This document shows positions 25,425 to 33,868 of a stretch of DNA of 64,000 nt, piece by piece (the stretch's first letter is position 1; the number at the start of each line of letters is the position of its first letter). The DNA is from Haliscomenobacter sp041740695. Its GTDB lineage: Bacteria; Bacteroidota; Bacteroidia; Chitinophagales; Saprospiraceae. Location of the stretch: contig NZ_JBGSLK010000060.1 of assembly GCF_041740695.1 (NCBI RefSeq), positions 1-64,000 of the forward strand, in the 5' to 3' direction. Below the pieces are notes generated by a model that saw only the letters and a program-made list of their open reading frames with translations, was not told where the DNA came from and did not search any database. A program made the position numbers and the translations under genes.

Positions 25425-27293
25425 TTAGAGGTTCTCCAGGCTGCGCTTAGTGAATTCCGCCAATTCAGCCCCTTTCAACATGCCCTGGTTCAACAGCGCC
25501 AATTGATAGAGGTATTTGGCGAGCTTAGCACTTTGCTCCCCATCGGTTTCTTGCAGGATTTTTTTGGTCACCAACTCGTGGTTGCCATTGACGATCACCT
25601 GGTAAGAATCCGGGAAACCATCCATGCCCATGCCCTGCATGGCCTGCATTTCTTTCATGCGGCGCATGAACTCGGGGCGGGTGATGATTACCGGCGCTTC
25701 CTGTGGAGACAAAGGCTGGACTTCTACTCGCCCAGCAGGGTCACTAACTACTGAAGTGAAAAGATCCTTCACCTTGGTTTTTTCCTCCTCATTCAGTACC
25801 AATTCAGGCTTTTCGTCCTTTTGAATCAGGTTATTGACCGTATCTGAATCCACGCGTACGAAGACCGCATTGCCCAATTTGTATTCCAATTGCTGCATGA
25901 AGGGGCTGTCGATCATGGGCTGATCCATCACCACCACGTCATAACCATAGGCTTTGCAGGCTTCGATCTGGGTATGTTGTGCTTCGGGCTGAGTGGTGTA
26001 AATGAACACCACCTTGTCGTGTTTGTCGGTTTGGGTGGGTTTTACCTTTTCTACGTATTCTTCGATGGGGTAAAACTCGCCAGCCAGGTTTTTCACCAGG
26101 GCGTACTTGATCGCTTTTTCGTAGAATTTATCATCGCTGAGCATGCCGTATTTGACAAAAATGCCCAGGTCGCTCCACTTAGATTCGAAGTCAGCGCGGT
26201 CTTTAATGAACAATTCGGACAACTTGTCGGCTACCTTTTTGGTAATGAAGCCACTGATGCGTTTGACATTGCTGTCGGCTTGCAGGTAGGAGCGCGATAC
26301 GTTCAGCGGAATGTCTGGTGAATCGATCACCCCGTGCAGCAGGGTCAGGAATTCTGGTACAATCTCTTTAACGCTGTCCGTTACAAAAACCTGGTTGGAA
26401 TAAAGCTGGATTTTGTTGCGCTGCAATTCCAGGCTATTGCCCAATTTTGGGAAGTAAAGTACACCGGTGAGGTTGAAGGGATAGTCGATGTTCAAGTGAA
26501 TCCAGAACAGCGGCGCATCGTAACTTTGAGGATACAATTCGCGGTAAAAATTGCGGTAATCCTCATCCGTCAGATCGGCAGGTTGTTTGCGCCAGGCGGG
26601 TTCGGGGTTGTTGATGATGTTGTCGACCTGGATGGTACGCTCGGTTTGTTCCTCGCCTTCTCCATCAAAGGTGGTTTCATCTCTGGTGCCAAATTGGATG
26701 GCTATTGGCAAAAACTTGCAGTATTTTTCCAATAAGCCCTCAATGCGCTCATTTTCCAAAAATTCCAGACTGTCTTCGGCGATGTGCAAGATGACATCGG
26801 TGCCTCGACTGTCTTTTTCAATGTCTTCGAGGGTATACTCGGGGTTGCCTTCACAGGTCCAACGCACGGCGGTATTGCCTTCTTGCCAGGATTTTGTTTG
26901 TACTTCTACGGAAGCAGCCACCATAAAGGCGGAGTAGAAGCCCAAACCGAAGTTACCGATGATGTTGGTTTCGTCTTTGTATTTTTCCAAAAACTCCTGG
27001 GCACTGGAAAAGGCCACCTGGTTGAGGTATTTTTTAACTTCCTCTTCGGTCATCCCGATGCCCTGGTCGCGGATGGTCAGGGTTTTGGCGTCTTTGTCGA
27101 TCAGGATTTCAATTTTCAACTCGCCAATGTCACCTTTGGCTTCACCCCGACGAGACAAGGCTTTGAGTTTATTGCTGGCATCCACGGCATTGGATACCAA
27201 CTCGCGGAGGAATATTTCGTGATCAGAATACAGGAAGCGTTTGATGATGGGGAAGATGTTCTCCGTTTGGACGGCTATGTTTCCTTTTTGCAT
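25425..27293 (-). CDS. htpG: Chaperone HtpG (bacterial Hsp90)
   Basis: A 622-aa full-length cytoplasmic Hsp90. The GHKL ATPase domain shows EIFLRELVSNAVDASNK, DQGIGMTEEEVKKYL and GNFGLGFYSAFMVA. The middle domain carries the conserved NVSRSYLQ and the C-terminal dimerisation domain is shortened, as in many Bacteroidota. The start follows from MQKGNIAVQTE. Monocistronic; its 5' side is the 600-bp gene-free stretch described next. Confidence 0.97.
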   Translation of the reverse strand: MQKGNIAVQTENIFPIIKRFLYSDHEIFLRELVSNAVDASNKLKALSRRGEAKGDIGELKIEILIDKDAKTLTIRDQGIGMTEEEVKKYLNQVAFSSAQEFLEKYKDETNIIGNFGLGFYSAFMVAASVEVQTKSWQEGNTAVRWTCEGNPEYTLEDIEKDSRGTDVILHIAEDSLEFLENERIEGLLEKYCKFLPIAIQFGTRDETTFDGEGEEQTERTIQVDNIINNPEPAWRKQPADLTDEDYRNFYRELYPQSYDAPLFWIHLNIDYPFNLTGVLYFPKLGNSLELQRNKIQLYSNQVFVTDSVKEIVPEFLTLLHGVIDSPDIPLNVSRSYLQADSNVKRISGFITKKVADKLSELFIKDRADFESKWSDLGIFVKYGMLSDDKFYEKAIKYALVKNLAGEFYPIEEYVEKVKPTQTDKHDKVVFIYTTQPEAQHTQIEACKAYGYDVVVMDQPMIDSPFMQQLEYKLGNAVFVRVDSDTVNNLIQKDEKPELVLNEEEKTKVKDLFTSVVSDPAGRVEVQPLSPQEAPVIITRPEFMRRMKEMQAMQGMGMDGFPDSYQVIVNGNHELVTKKILQETDGEQSAKLAKYLYQLALLNQGMLKGAELAEFTKRSLENL

Positions 27294-27472
27294 GACTATA
27301 ACGTTTTATTTCTTTTGGCAAAAAGACCGTCAAACAACATGCCATGCTTGCTTGTGCTGACATTTTGACACAAAAGCCCAACTTATGCTGCCGCATGCGC
27401 CGATTGTATTTTTCAGTAACAAGAATGTTATACCCTCAAGCGGGTATTTTTCTCGATTGTAAAAAAAAATAA

Positions 27473-27895
27473 TACGTTTGACTTGATTTAGTGCGGCTAT
27501 TTCCTTTTCTTTGTATCACGTTTTTATTCTTACCAAAAAGAGCTTTCTACACTTCTACACAATTTCTGTGTAAAATTTCTATCTATACATACCATTGTAT
27601 TCTCGTGGCATTCTGCTATCGCTTGTCCTGTATTGCCTTTTGTGTTCAACAAAAAGCAATACACACAACAAGAGCTTGCAGTGAACTGAACGATCAACAA
27701 AGGGGGGACGCTTGATCCGGAGGTTCACTGCATCATTTTTTTCCATTTGGATTGGCAACATTCAATTGGCCCGACCACTCAAAAGTGTGTCGCCATAATA
27801 CGCTATTGCTTTGATCCAAACATCAATTTCGGAAGTAAACCTGAATGGATATTTAGGGCCGGTTCCAATTTAGGGGGGAGAACCGGCTTTTTTTA
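27473..27895 (+). ncRNA. Candidate structured non-coding RNA, about 420 nt
   Basis: The 27294-27914 interval has no supported gene. TACGTTTG at 27473-27480 fits the -7 element, though no TTG sits at the ideal distance. Stems on the plus strand: 27556-27561/27567-27572; a 14-bp stem 27629-27643/27649-27663 with one mismatch; TGCAGTGAAC/GTTCACTGCA at 27677-27686/27723-27732 enclosing GATCAA/TTGATC; and a strong terminator. tmRNA, RNase P and SRP signatures were not found. A short terminator-like hairpin at 27430-27451 lies before the promoter. Confidence 0.45.
27858..27894 (+). terminator. Strong intrinsic terminator
   Basis: GCCGGTTC (27858-27865) pairs with GAACCGGC (27880-27887), followed directly by seven T. 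The direction is plus, away from htpG and against the lipoprotein gene, so it ends a plus-strand RNA that no protein gene explains. Confidence 0.8.
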
Positions 27896-27914
27896 TTTTT
27901 AGGATTTCCCTTAC

Positions 27915-28718
27915 TCATTTATAGTGAAACTCTTTTTCATTCCAACGTAGCGTTTGATACAAAGTTTTGGTTTTCTTTTTCCCTTTAATTTCTTCTCCAC
28001 CATCGGTATAGTTTTCACAATCAAACGAGTAGTACTCCTCTTTGATGGCAATTTTATTTTTATTCTCAAAGTGGAAGGTACTGACAATTTCTGTGCCGAC
28101 CTCTGTCCCTGGTCCACAATCTCGCGAGTCTTCTTTGATGAAAAAAGTAGATTTTAGTTTCCGATCTTTTTTATCCAATTGAATTAACTCCAGATTAATG
28201 AAATCTACGGCAACGGATGTAACGCCCCAAAAGATAGAAGCAACTATGTCTTGCTCGCCATCTTTATTCAAGTCTTTAATATCTATGCCCCAGGGTTCAT
28301 AATGATTTCCTTCCAAACGGTAGGTTGCTATATGTTCATTGGTTTTAGGATCAAATAACCAGAGATCATCTATAAAGTAGTGGGTATACTTGTCTTGTTT
28401 ATTGTGATTGTAAGGGATTATAGCCAGTATATATCCATTAAAGGAGTGTCTGAACAGTAAACTGGAGTCTTTTACAAAAGAGATAATTTCCTCTTGAGTA
28501 TAAACCGCGCTGTCTTGAATCAATGTTTTGGCCACAAACTTATCAATCGTATCCAAGTTTAAAGAATCCCAGGTCAGATCATTAAAATTGAGTGCTTTGG
28601 GTTCTATAGGCTCCTGTTGTTTCGCAGCAGTTAGTTTTTCCGTTTTTTCGCCCGTTTCTTTCTGGGTACAAGCTACTACACTAGCCATGATCAACAGATA
28701 CAAAAGAGAACGATACAT
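27915..28718 (-). CDS. Lipoprotein of unknown function
   Basis: A 267-aa protein with a lipoprotein signal (LYLLIMASVVAC, Cys at 17). The mature part has alternating strands and one D-x-N-x-D-G-x-x-D-I segment (DLNKDGEQDI, about residue 152), a calcium-binding type loop found in VCBS/FG-GAP proteins. No family could be named. It starts 38 bp after the NACHT ATPase gene ends on the same strand, so they may be co-transcribed; whether they share a function is unknown. Confidence 0.8.
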   Translation of the reverse strand: MYRSLLYLLIMASVVACTQKETGEKTEKLTAAKQQEPIEPKALNFNDLTWDSLNLDTIDKFVAKTLIQDSAVYTQEEIISFVKDSSLLFRHSFNGYILAIIPYNHNKQDKYTHYFIDDLWLFDPKTNEHIATYRLEGNHYEPWGIDIKDLNKDGEQDIVASIFWGVTSVAVDFINLELIQLDKKDRKLKSTFFIKEDSRDCGPGTEVGTEIVSTFHFENKNKIAIKEEYYSFDCENYTDGGEEIKGKKKTKTLYQTLRWNEKEFHYK

Positions 28719-28756
28719 GATCTTGTTTTTTATTGGTTATCCTAATTTTCCTTCAA

Positions 28757-30412
28757 TCAATTCACCAACACGTTGACTCTGTCTCCCTCAATTTCTTCTT
28801 TAATCGCCGTCCCCCTAGTATAAATCGTTTTCAAATCTCGATTGATTCCTTCTATAAACAAATAATCGAAAGAGCTTAGGTTTGGATTATCCGCTACATT
28901 TAGTTCCTGCAATCTTGGCATCGCCGCTACAATTTTAAAATCTTGTAACTGCGTATTCGCCAGATTGATCTGTGTGACTTCTTTCAATTTATTCAAACTG
29001 AAACTAAAAAAGAACGCCTTCTCGTACGAACCGATGGGCAAAAACAGTACTCCGGTACCCAGGCGGGCTTTGAATTTTTGTACTTCCTCCGCACTGTACT
29101 GCTTGCCATGCTCCAGGCCAAATTTTTCCAGAAAAAACGGCTTAGCTACCAGTTCCAGCACCATCTCCTGGTAAAACGTTTTGAGCATGTCGAACCCTTC
29201 AAAACCTTTAAATTGGGGCAAAAATTGTGGGTTTTCAAACAGCTCCAGCGCCAAAAAATACTCCAATAAAGACTTGTGGGTAAACTTGTAGTTGTTGTGT
29301 GCCCCCCGGGTGAGCAGGGAGTGCGCCTGCATGTCGAACAAATCGAGTTCCACCTGATGCTGCTGTGATAATTTTTGTAAAACGTCCAAATCGCTGATCG
29401 ACAAGTTTTCGCGGTGCTGGTACACTTCCAGGGCAAAATAGCGGGAGAAATTATAGAGGTTGTCTACAAAATTGCTGCCCTTGTTTCGAATGTTGCGCTC
29501 CCGTTCCAGCCAGCGGTGGATGATCTGGGCGTACACCTGAAAAGAGTATTGATAATTGGGCGCTTTTTCTACCAAATAATCGATGTAACTCAGGATCATC
29601 GGCCGGGCCACCAGTTCTTTGTACTCTTCGATGAATTGCAGGCAATTGCGGTAACGCCGGCTGAAGCGACCAAATTTTTTGCGCAAAAAAACCTTAATCT
29701 CATCCTGTTGCAAAGGCGAAATGTAGCGCGTCACGATGCGGCGCGGTGCCCGATTAGGAGACATGCTGGAAAAAGGCAAAGCGCTGGGAATGTCTTCTTC
29801 CCGGGCAAAAAACTGGGTGCGGCAGGTGATGACTACTGTTTGAAAGTGGCTGACTTTTTTGAACAGGGTGGCGATGCGGTCATTGGGTTGTTCGATGGCC
29901 TGAGGGTCTTCATCCAAGCCGTCCAGCAACAGGATGGTTTCTTTGCGGTCCTCTTCCGAAATTTTGTCGATCTCCTCGTCCACTCCGGCATTAAAAGGGA
30001 AAAGGCGAATTTTGTATTTTTTGGCCAAACGCCGCCGATAAGTATCGTACAGGTTGATCATAAAAGTGGTTTTGCCCATACCCGAGTCGGCTAAAACCAT
30101 AAACACATAATCGTCTTTGTCTTTTTCAAAAATGCGCAGGAAGTAGGGAATCAGTGGCTCGCGGGGCTCGGTATCCCGGTTGATTTCACTACTTTCCGTA
30201 GGGGATTTGGACTGGCATTGCGTGGGGATGAAATACTTGGTGTGGCTCTTGATTTCGCTGGCCGTGTAAAAGGGATGCAGGCAGCGGGCCAGGCGGCTTT
30301 CCTTGCGGCGTTGCATGAACCAGGGGATGATCCAACGAAACGTTGCAAATACCCCACCCGCGATGGTTAAACTGACTTCCAATAAATCACTCAAGTCCAG
30401 ACCTAAAAACAT
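28757..30412 (-). CDS. Membrane-anchored NACHT/STAND ATPase with short LRR-like tail
   Basis: A 551-aa protein. Residues 10-35 form one membrane segment (SLTIAGGVFATFRWIIPWF) followed by a basic stretch. The NTPase has Walker A ADSGMGKTTF at about 108-117 and Walker B LLLDGLDED at 161-169 with the extra acidic residues typical of NACHT. It continues with a helical winged region (FTHKSLLEYFLAL). Residues 460-545 contain a few LRR-like units (INLANTQL, LQELNVADNPNL). NACHT proteins of bacteria are known in anti-phage defence (Avs/bNACHT types), where the N-terminus is the effector; here that place is taken by a membrane anchor. Function is inferred. Confidence 0.85.
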   Translation of the reverse strand: MFLGLDLSDLLEVSLTIAGGVFATFRWIIPWFMQRRKESRLARCLHPFYTASEIKSHTKYFIPTQCQSKSPTESSEINRDTEPREPLIPYFLRIFEKDKDDYVFMVLADSGMGKTTFMINLYDTYRRRLAKKYKIRLFPFNAGVDEEIDKISEEDRKETILLLDGLDEDPQAIEQPNDRIATLFKKVSHFQTVVITCRTQFFAREEDIPSALPFSSMSPNRAPRRIVTRYISPLQQDEIKVFLRKKFGRFSRRYRNCLQFIEEYKELVARPMILSYIDYLVEKAPNYQYSFQVYAQIIHRWLERERNIRNKGSNFVDNLYNFSRYFALEVYQHRENLSISDLDVLQKLSQQHQVELDLFDMQAHSLLTRGAHNNYKFTHKSLLEYFLALELFENPQFLPQFKGFEGFDMLKTFYQEMVLELVAKPFFLEKFGLEHGKQYSAEEVQKFKARLGTGVLFLPIGSYEKAFFFSFSLNKLKEVTQINLANTQLQDFKIVAAMPRLQELNVADNPNLSSFDYLFIEGINRDLKTIYTRGTAIKEEIEGDRVNVLVN

Positions 30413-30445
30413 GTAGATCTACATTTAGGCCACACTGCCGGAGGT

Positions 30446-30616
30446 TAGGTTCGGAGGACATCAATTGCCACGTGCTTTAGCGCGTGGATCGGCATTCCCC
30501 TTTTAATCGGGCTTTAGCCCAAACCCTTATTTTCAAGCCAGGGCTAAAGCCCAAATCTGTGGGGCTCCTATGTCCCCAGGCTGAAGCCTGGGGCAATTAA
30601 TGTCCTCCGAACCTAA
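30446..30616. repeat. Large compound inverted repeat
   Basis: Outer arms 30446-30469 and 30593-30616 (24 nt, one mismatch) enclose three further hairpins: CACG...CGTG, GGGCTTTAGCCC with GGGCTAAAGCCC, and CCCCAGGCTGAAGCCTGGGG. It lies between tandem minus-strand genes (TPR protein, NACHT). Confidence 0.85.
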
Positions 30617-30668
30617 TGTCCAGTGGTGGGTATTTAAACTGCAAGTTAGAGAAGTTTTACACATGAAA

Positions 30669-31403
30669 TTACAAGCGCTTCAGTAAGTCTTGCGCTTTTT
30701 GTGCAAACTCGGACTCTGTAGGCACTTGTTGCAAAACCCTGCGGCACTCCGTTTTGTTTCCCTCCTTCAAATAACTCAAGGCCAGGTACCATTGTCCGTA
30801 ATCCACAAAGCTGGATTCAACACTGCTGATGTTGGTAAAAAGCTCCCGGGCAGCCGGGTATTTCTCGGTTTCGAGCAAACATATCCCCAGGTAGAGTTGG
30901 GCCTGTAAATCTTCCGGTTTTTCCTTTACATAAGCCTGCAACAGAGGCAAGGCTTTGGCGAAGTCCTTTTGGTTAAAGGCTGACTCCATCGCGGCCAGAT
31001 TGTCCTGGGCGGTATTGGATTTTTCAATCATGGCCAGGGGCGGATATTGGCCGTATTGCTCATAAAGGTTGGGTTGGAAAAGCAAAAAACGGGCTACCAA
31101 GACCAATGCAATGGTCGCAGCGAGGCCGATGACCCAACGCATCGTCTGATTGCGGCGCAGGGGTACAATCCGTCCGGTTTCTTTTGAGGCGGTGTTTTGG
31201 AAAAATTCGCTGCCCATGCCTTCCAATTGCCCTTTCAGCGCAGCCCTGCGATCCTGTTTGCGCAGGAATTGCTCCATGTCTTTTTGCAAAGCCAGTTCGG
31301 CAGCCAAATCGGCGCTTTGGTTCAGCTCTGCCTCAAAAGCATTTTTGTCCGCTTCGGGGAGTTCGCCGCGGAGGTAACGGTCTATTTTTTCTGTGTTGTT
31401 CAT
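30669..31403 (-). CDS. TPR protein with membrane segment, probable anti-sigma factor
   Basis: A 244-aa protein from ATG 31403 (the frame is open further upstream, inside the sigma gene, with no family support). Residues 1-75 are charged and helical (KIDRYLRGELPEADKNAFE), as in cytoplasmic anti-sigma domains. One membrane segment (WVIGLAATIALVLVARFLLF) is near residue 95. The outside part has tetratricopeptide-like helices (LQAYVKEKPEDLQAQLYLGI). It starts 5 nt after the ECF sigma gene stops, the standard sigma/anti-sigma layout. Confidence 0.8.
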   Translation of the reverse strand: MNNTEKIDRYLRGELPEADKNAFEAELNQSADLAAELALQKDMEQFLRKQDRRAALKGQLEGMGSEFFQNTASKETGRIVPLRRNQTMRWVIGLAATIALVLVARFLLFQPNLYEQYGQYPPLAMIEKSNTAQDNLAAMESAFNQKDFAKALPLLQAYVKEKPEDLQAQLYLGICLLETEKYPAARELFTNISSVESSFVDYGQWYLALSYLKEGNKTECRRVLQQVPTESEFAQKAQDLLKRL

Positions 31404-31408
31404 GGTTC

Positions 31409-31963
31409 TTAACTTTTGAATTGTTGGGCAAAAAGCTCCTTCCAACGGCCCATGCAGCGGTGTTTGCTTTGGTACACCGCATTGGCAGCCAAGCCCAGTT
31501 GTTCGGCGATTTGTTCGCTGGCCACGCCCTTGCCCAACAAAGTGAGCAATTCCTGGCATTGCGTCGACAACAAGGCGAAGGTTTTCGTCAGGGTTTCCTG
31601 CTTGTGCAGTTCCTGGGTGGCAGCTTCCGATTCCAAACCAGGGTCGTCTTCATCATTATATCTTTCCTCCTCCACTTTTCTTACGACTGCTTCACGATTT
31701 TTTTCTTTCAAGCGGTCGAACCACTTGCGTTTGCAGATGCCAAAAAGCAAGGCGCCAAAGCTGCTATTGAATTGAACATCAGCCCCACAGTAGCGATCGT
31801 AAATGGCCATGAGCCCATCCTGAAATAAATCCTGGGCATCGGCAGCCGAGCCGTTGTTGGCTTCCACCCAACGCTGGATCGGCGCAGCATGCTGCTGATA
31901 GATGGCACGAATCCGCAGGGAATCCCCGGCGCATAGGGCGAGTAGGTCTTGGTTGTCGCTCAT
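31409..31963 (-). CDS. ECF RNA polymerase sigma factor
   Basis: A 184-aa sigma-70 family protein. Region 2 is AADAQDLFQDGLMAIYDRY with the core-binding and -10 helices; the linker is acidic; region 4 is LLTLLGKGVASEQIAEQLGLAANAVYQSKHRCMGRW. Its partner gene downstream is the likely anti-sigma. A large inverted repeat and the divergent secreted protein gene lie upstream. The target promoters are unknown. Confidence 0.9.
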   Translation of the reverse strand: MSDNQDLLALCAGDSLRIRAIYQQHAAPIQRWVEANNGSAADAQDLFQDGLMAIYDRYCGADVQFNSSFGALLFGICKRKWFDRLKEKNREAVVRKVEEERYNDEDDPGLESEAATQELHKQETLTKTFALLSTQCQELLTLLGKGVASEQIAEQLGLAANAVYQSKHRCMGRWKELFAQQFKS

Positions 31964-32010
31964 TTTGGTGGCGGTTGAGGAACATTCGTCATCTCAATTG
32001 TTTGGAAGAA

Positions 32011-32206
32011 CTAACCGCGGATGCGGTTGAATTTAGAATAGCCCCGGTCGTCCGGGGTCAGTCCGTAGCAAAAGGTTTCACAACCGCGGATGCGGTTGAA
32101 TTTTTGCTCAATTGAGTTCAACCACTACCGTGGTTGCAGCCAATTTGACCTTACTATTTACCCCGGACGACCGGGGCTATTCTAAATTCAATCGCTCCGC
32201 GATTAG
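32011..32206. repeat. Long inverted repeat with internal direct repeat
   Basis: Arms 32011-32057 and 32161-32206 pair over about 46 nt (ATTTAGAATAGCCCCGGTCG core). The sequence CAACCGCGGATGCGGTTGAA-like occurs twice (about 32013 and 32081). It is in the divergent region between the ECF sigma gene and the secreted protein gene. No ORF is supported from 31964 to 32390. Confidence 0.85.
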
Positions 32207-32390
32207 ATGTTAGCCCGATTTGGGCTTCTCAAAAATTCGGGACGACAAATGTTTCTAAACTTTTTCTTAACATTTTTTTAACACTTCTCACTAGTAAGAT
32301 TTTTCCCTCCTCCCAGATGTATGGATGTAGGCGGCAAAAACCGCGACTAATATAGCACCTTATTCCATCATCCTGTTAAATCTGCTACCC

Positions 32391-33779
32391 ATGAAATCCA
32401 GAATCCTTACCCGTTTGGTTTTAGTCCTGTTCCTCTGTATCCAGGGGCTGGTGAACACTACTTTTGCACAAACCACTACTGCTGACACCCTCAGCATGGG
32501 TGATAAAAAAACCTGCATCCCACCTACAATTGCGATCATCGACCCCAGTGGCATCGCTACCAACGTGCCCAATACTTCGCCAGCCCCGCCTTTTTCCTAT
32601 GCTGCTATTTGCCAAAAAGACTACCGCATTTGTGCCAAGTTCGCCTGTGCCAATGGCTTGGCAACCAGCTATGTAGCCACAGTAACCGATAAAGACGGGG
32701 TAACCGCCAGCTACACTGGAGTGGGGGCCTCCTTTTGTTTTAACCACCAATTCAACAAAGAAGGAGTACACGTCGTCACGCTGCATTTTTTCTGCGGCAA
32801 TGTCTGTTGTTATTCGGTGACCTTTTATGTGTACGTCTGCTCTTGTCCATGTAGTTGTGAGGGTGGCAAACTGGATTACATCAATTTCTCTGCGCCCAAT
32901 TGGCATGCGATGAAAATTGAATGTGGCCAGACTTACGAATTTTGCAACAACAACCAGGTGACCTTTAATGTAGGTTACGATTGCCCTGGTGACTGCCAGG
33001 CCAAGTACGAATACCTCGTCAACGGAACTACAACAGCTACAGGTTCTGGCAACGCCTTTTCACAAGCGCTGCCCACCGTTCCTGGTACCTACGTGATCGC
33101 CATCATCATCCGCTGCGGGGATAAAATTTGTTACGAATGCAAGTTCATCGTAAAAATTGTCAACTGCGAACCCATCGATTGCTGTGGAAAATGGGAAAAC
33201 CTGCCCGATTTGATCGGCACTGGCATCAAGTACGAAGATGTATGTGGCAAAGGTTTTGAACTCAAGTGTGGCAAATACAACCTCAGCGGCTCGTACCTCT
33301 GCAAAGCGCCTTGCCAGGCTACTTATGACATCACCGTTACCGCTGCAAGTGGGGCAGTAGTGTACAGCGCTCTCAACGATGCTACGCTGAATGAAACCAT
33401 CGGCTTTGGCAACAATGGCGTGTACCTGGTGCAAATTATCGTGAAATGTGGAGGCAAAGAATGCGCTCGTTGTGAGTTCAAAGTGAATGTTCAAGGTTGT
33501 GTGGGTGTGCCTACCGATCTCAACAAGAGCAGTGGCCTACCACAAGGGCAATTGCGGGCTTTCCCCAACCCTACGACGGGCCAGCTGAATCTGGATCTAC
33601 CAGTCAGTGCTGCTGCTTACCAATTTGTACTCCGCGATTTGACGGGCAAAACCGTGCTGCACAAACAAAATGGCAGCAACCGTGAATCCCTGAACCTGGA
33701 CGAGTTACCCAATGGAACCTATTTCTTGGAGGCCATCTCTGCTGAAAACCGATATAAAACCTTAGTAGTCAAACAGTGA
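32391..33779 (+). CDS. Cys-rich secreted protein with type IX secretion tail
   Basis: A 462-aa protein with signal peptide (LVLVLFLCIQGLVNTTFAQ). The body contains three to four Ig/PKD-like beta units, each carrying paired Cys: FKxNVxxC, GKFxLKC, CPGDCQAKYEYLVNG, CKAPCQATYDITV, CGGKECARCEFKVNV. The last 75 residues are a sorting tail (LRAFPNPTTGQLNLDLPV...YFLEAISAENRYKTLVVKQ). It should be exported through the outer membrane and attached or released. The family is not recognised. A clear intrinsic terminator follows. Divergent from an ECF sigma gene that might control it. Confidence 0.85.
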   Translation: MKSRILTRLVLVLFLCIQGLVNTTFAQTTTADTLSMGDKKTCIPPTIAIIDPSGIATNVPNTSPAPPFSYAAICQKDYRICAKFACANGLATSYVATVTDKDGVTASYTGVGASFCFNHQFNKEGVHVVTLHFFCGNVCCYSVTFYVYVCSCPCSCEGGKLDYINFSAPNWHAMKIECGQTYEFCNNNQVTFNVGYDCPGDCQAKYEYLVNGTTTATGSGNAFSQALPTVPGTYVIAIIIRCGDKICYECKFIVKIVNCEPIDCCGKWENLPDLIGTGIKYEDVCGKGFELKCGKYNLSGSYLCKAPCQATYDITVTAASGAVVYSALNDATLNETIGFGNNGVYLVQIIVKCGGKECARCEFKVNVQGCVGVPTDLNKSSGLPQGQLRAFPNPTTGQLNLDLPVSAAAYQFVLRDLTGKTVLHKQNGSNRESLNLDELPNGTYFLEAISAENRYKTLVVKQ

Positions 33780-33824
33780 TTGTTTTTATAATCCCATGAA
33801 CATTTTTTGATCCCATGTAACAGT

Positions 33825-33854
33825 GGTGCAGGTCTACGGGCCTGCACCTTTTTT
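33825..33854 (+). terminator. Intrinsic terminator
   Basis: GGTGCAGG (33825-33832) pairs with CCTGCACC (33841-33848) and is followed by TTTTTTG. It ends the secreted protein gene. Confidence 0.85.
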
Positions 33855-33868
33855 GTTTTGGGAAGCAC

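Noticed and set aside
26784..27368. A 194-aa plus-strand frame opposite htpG
   Set aside because: It is a shadow of the conserved HtpG ATPase domain; no independent signal.
21422..27895. Identification of the two structured regions as tmRNA, RNase P RNA or SRP RNA
   Set aside because: No tag-peptide frame ending in ALAA or tRNA-like end, no GAGGAAAGUC-type RNase P motif and no SRP GNAR loop motif could be found.
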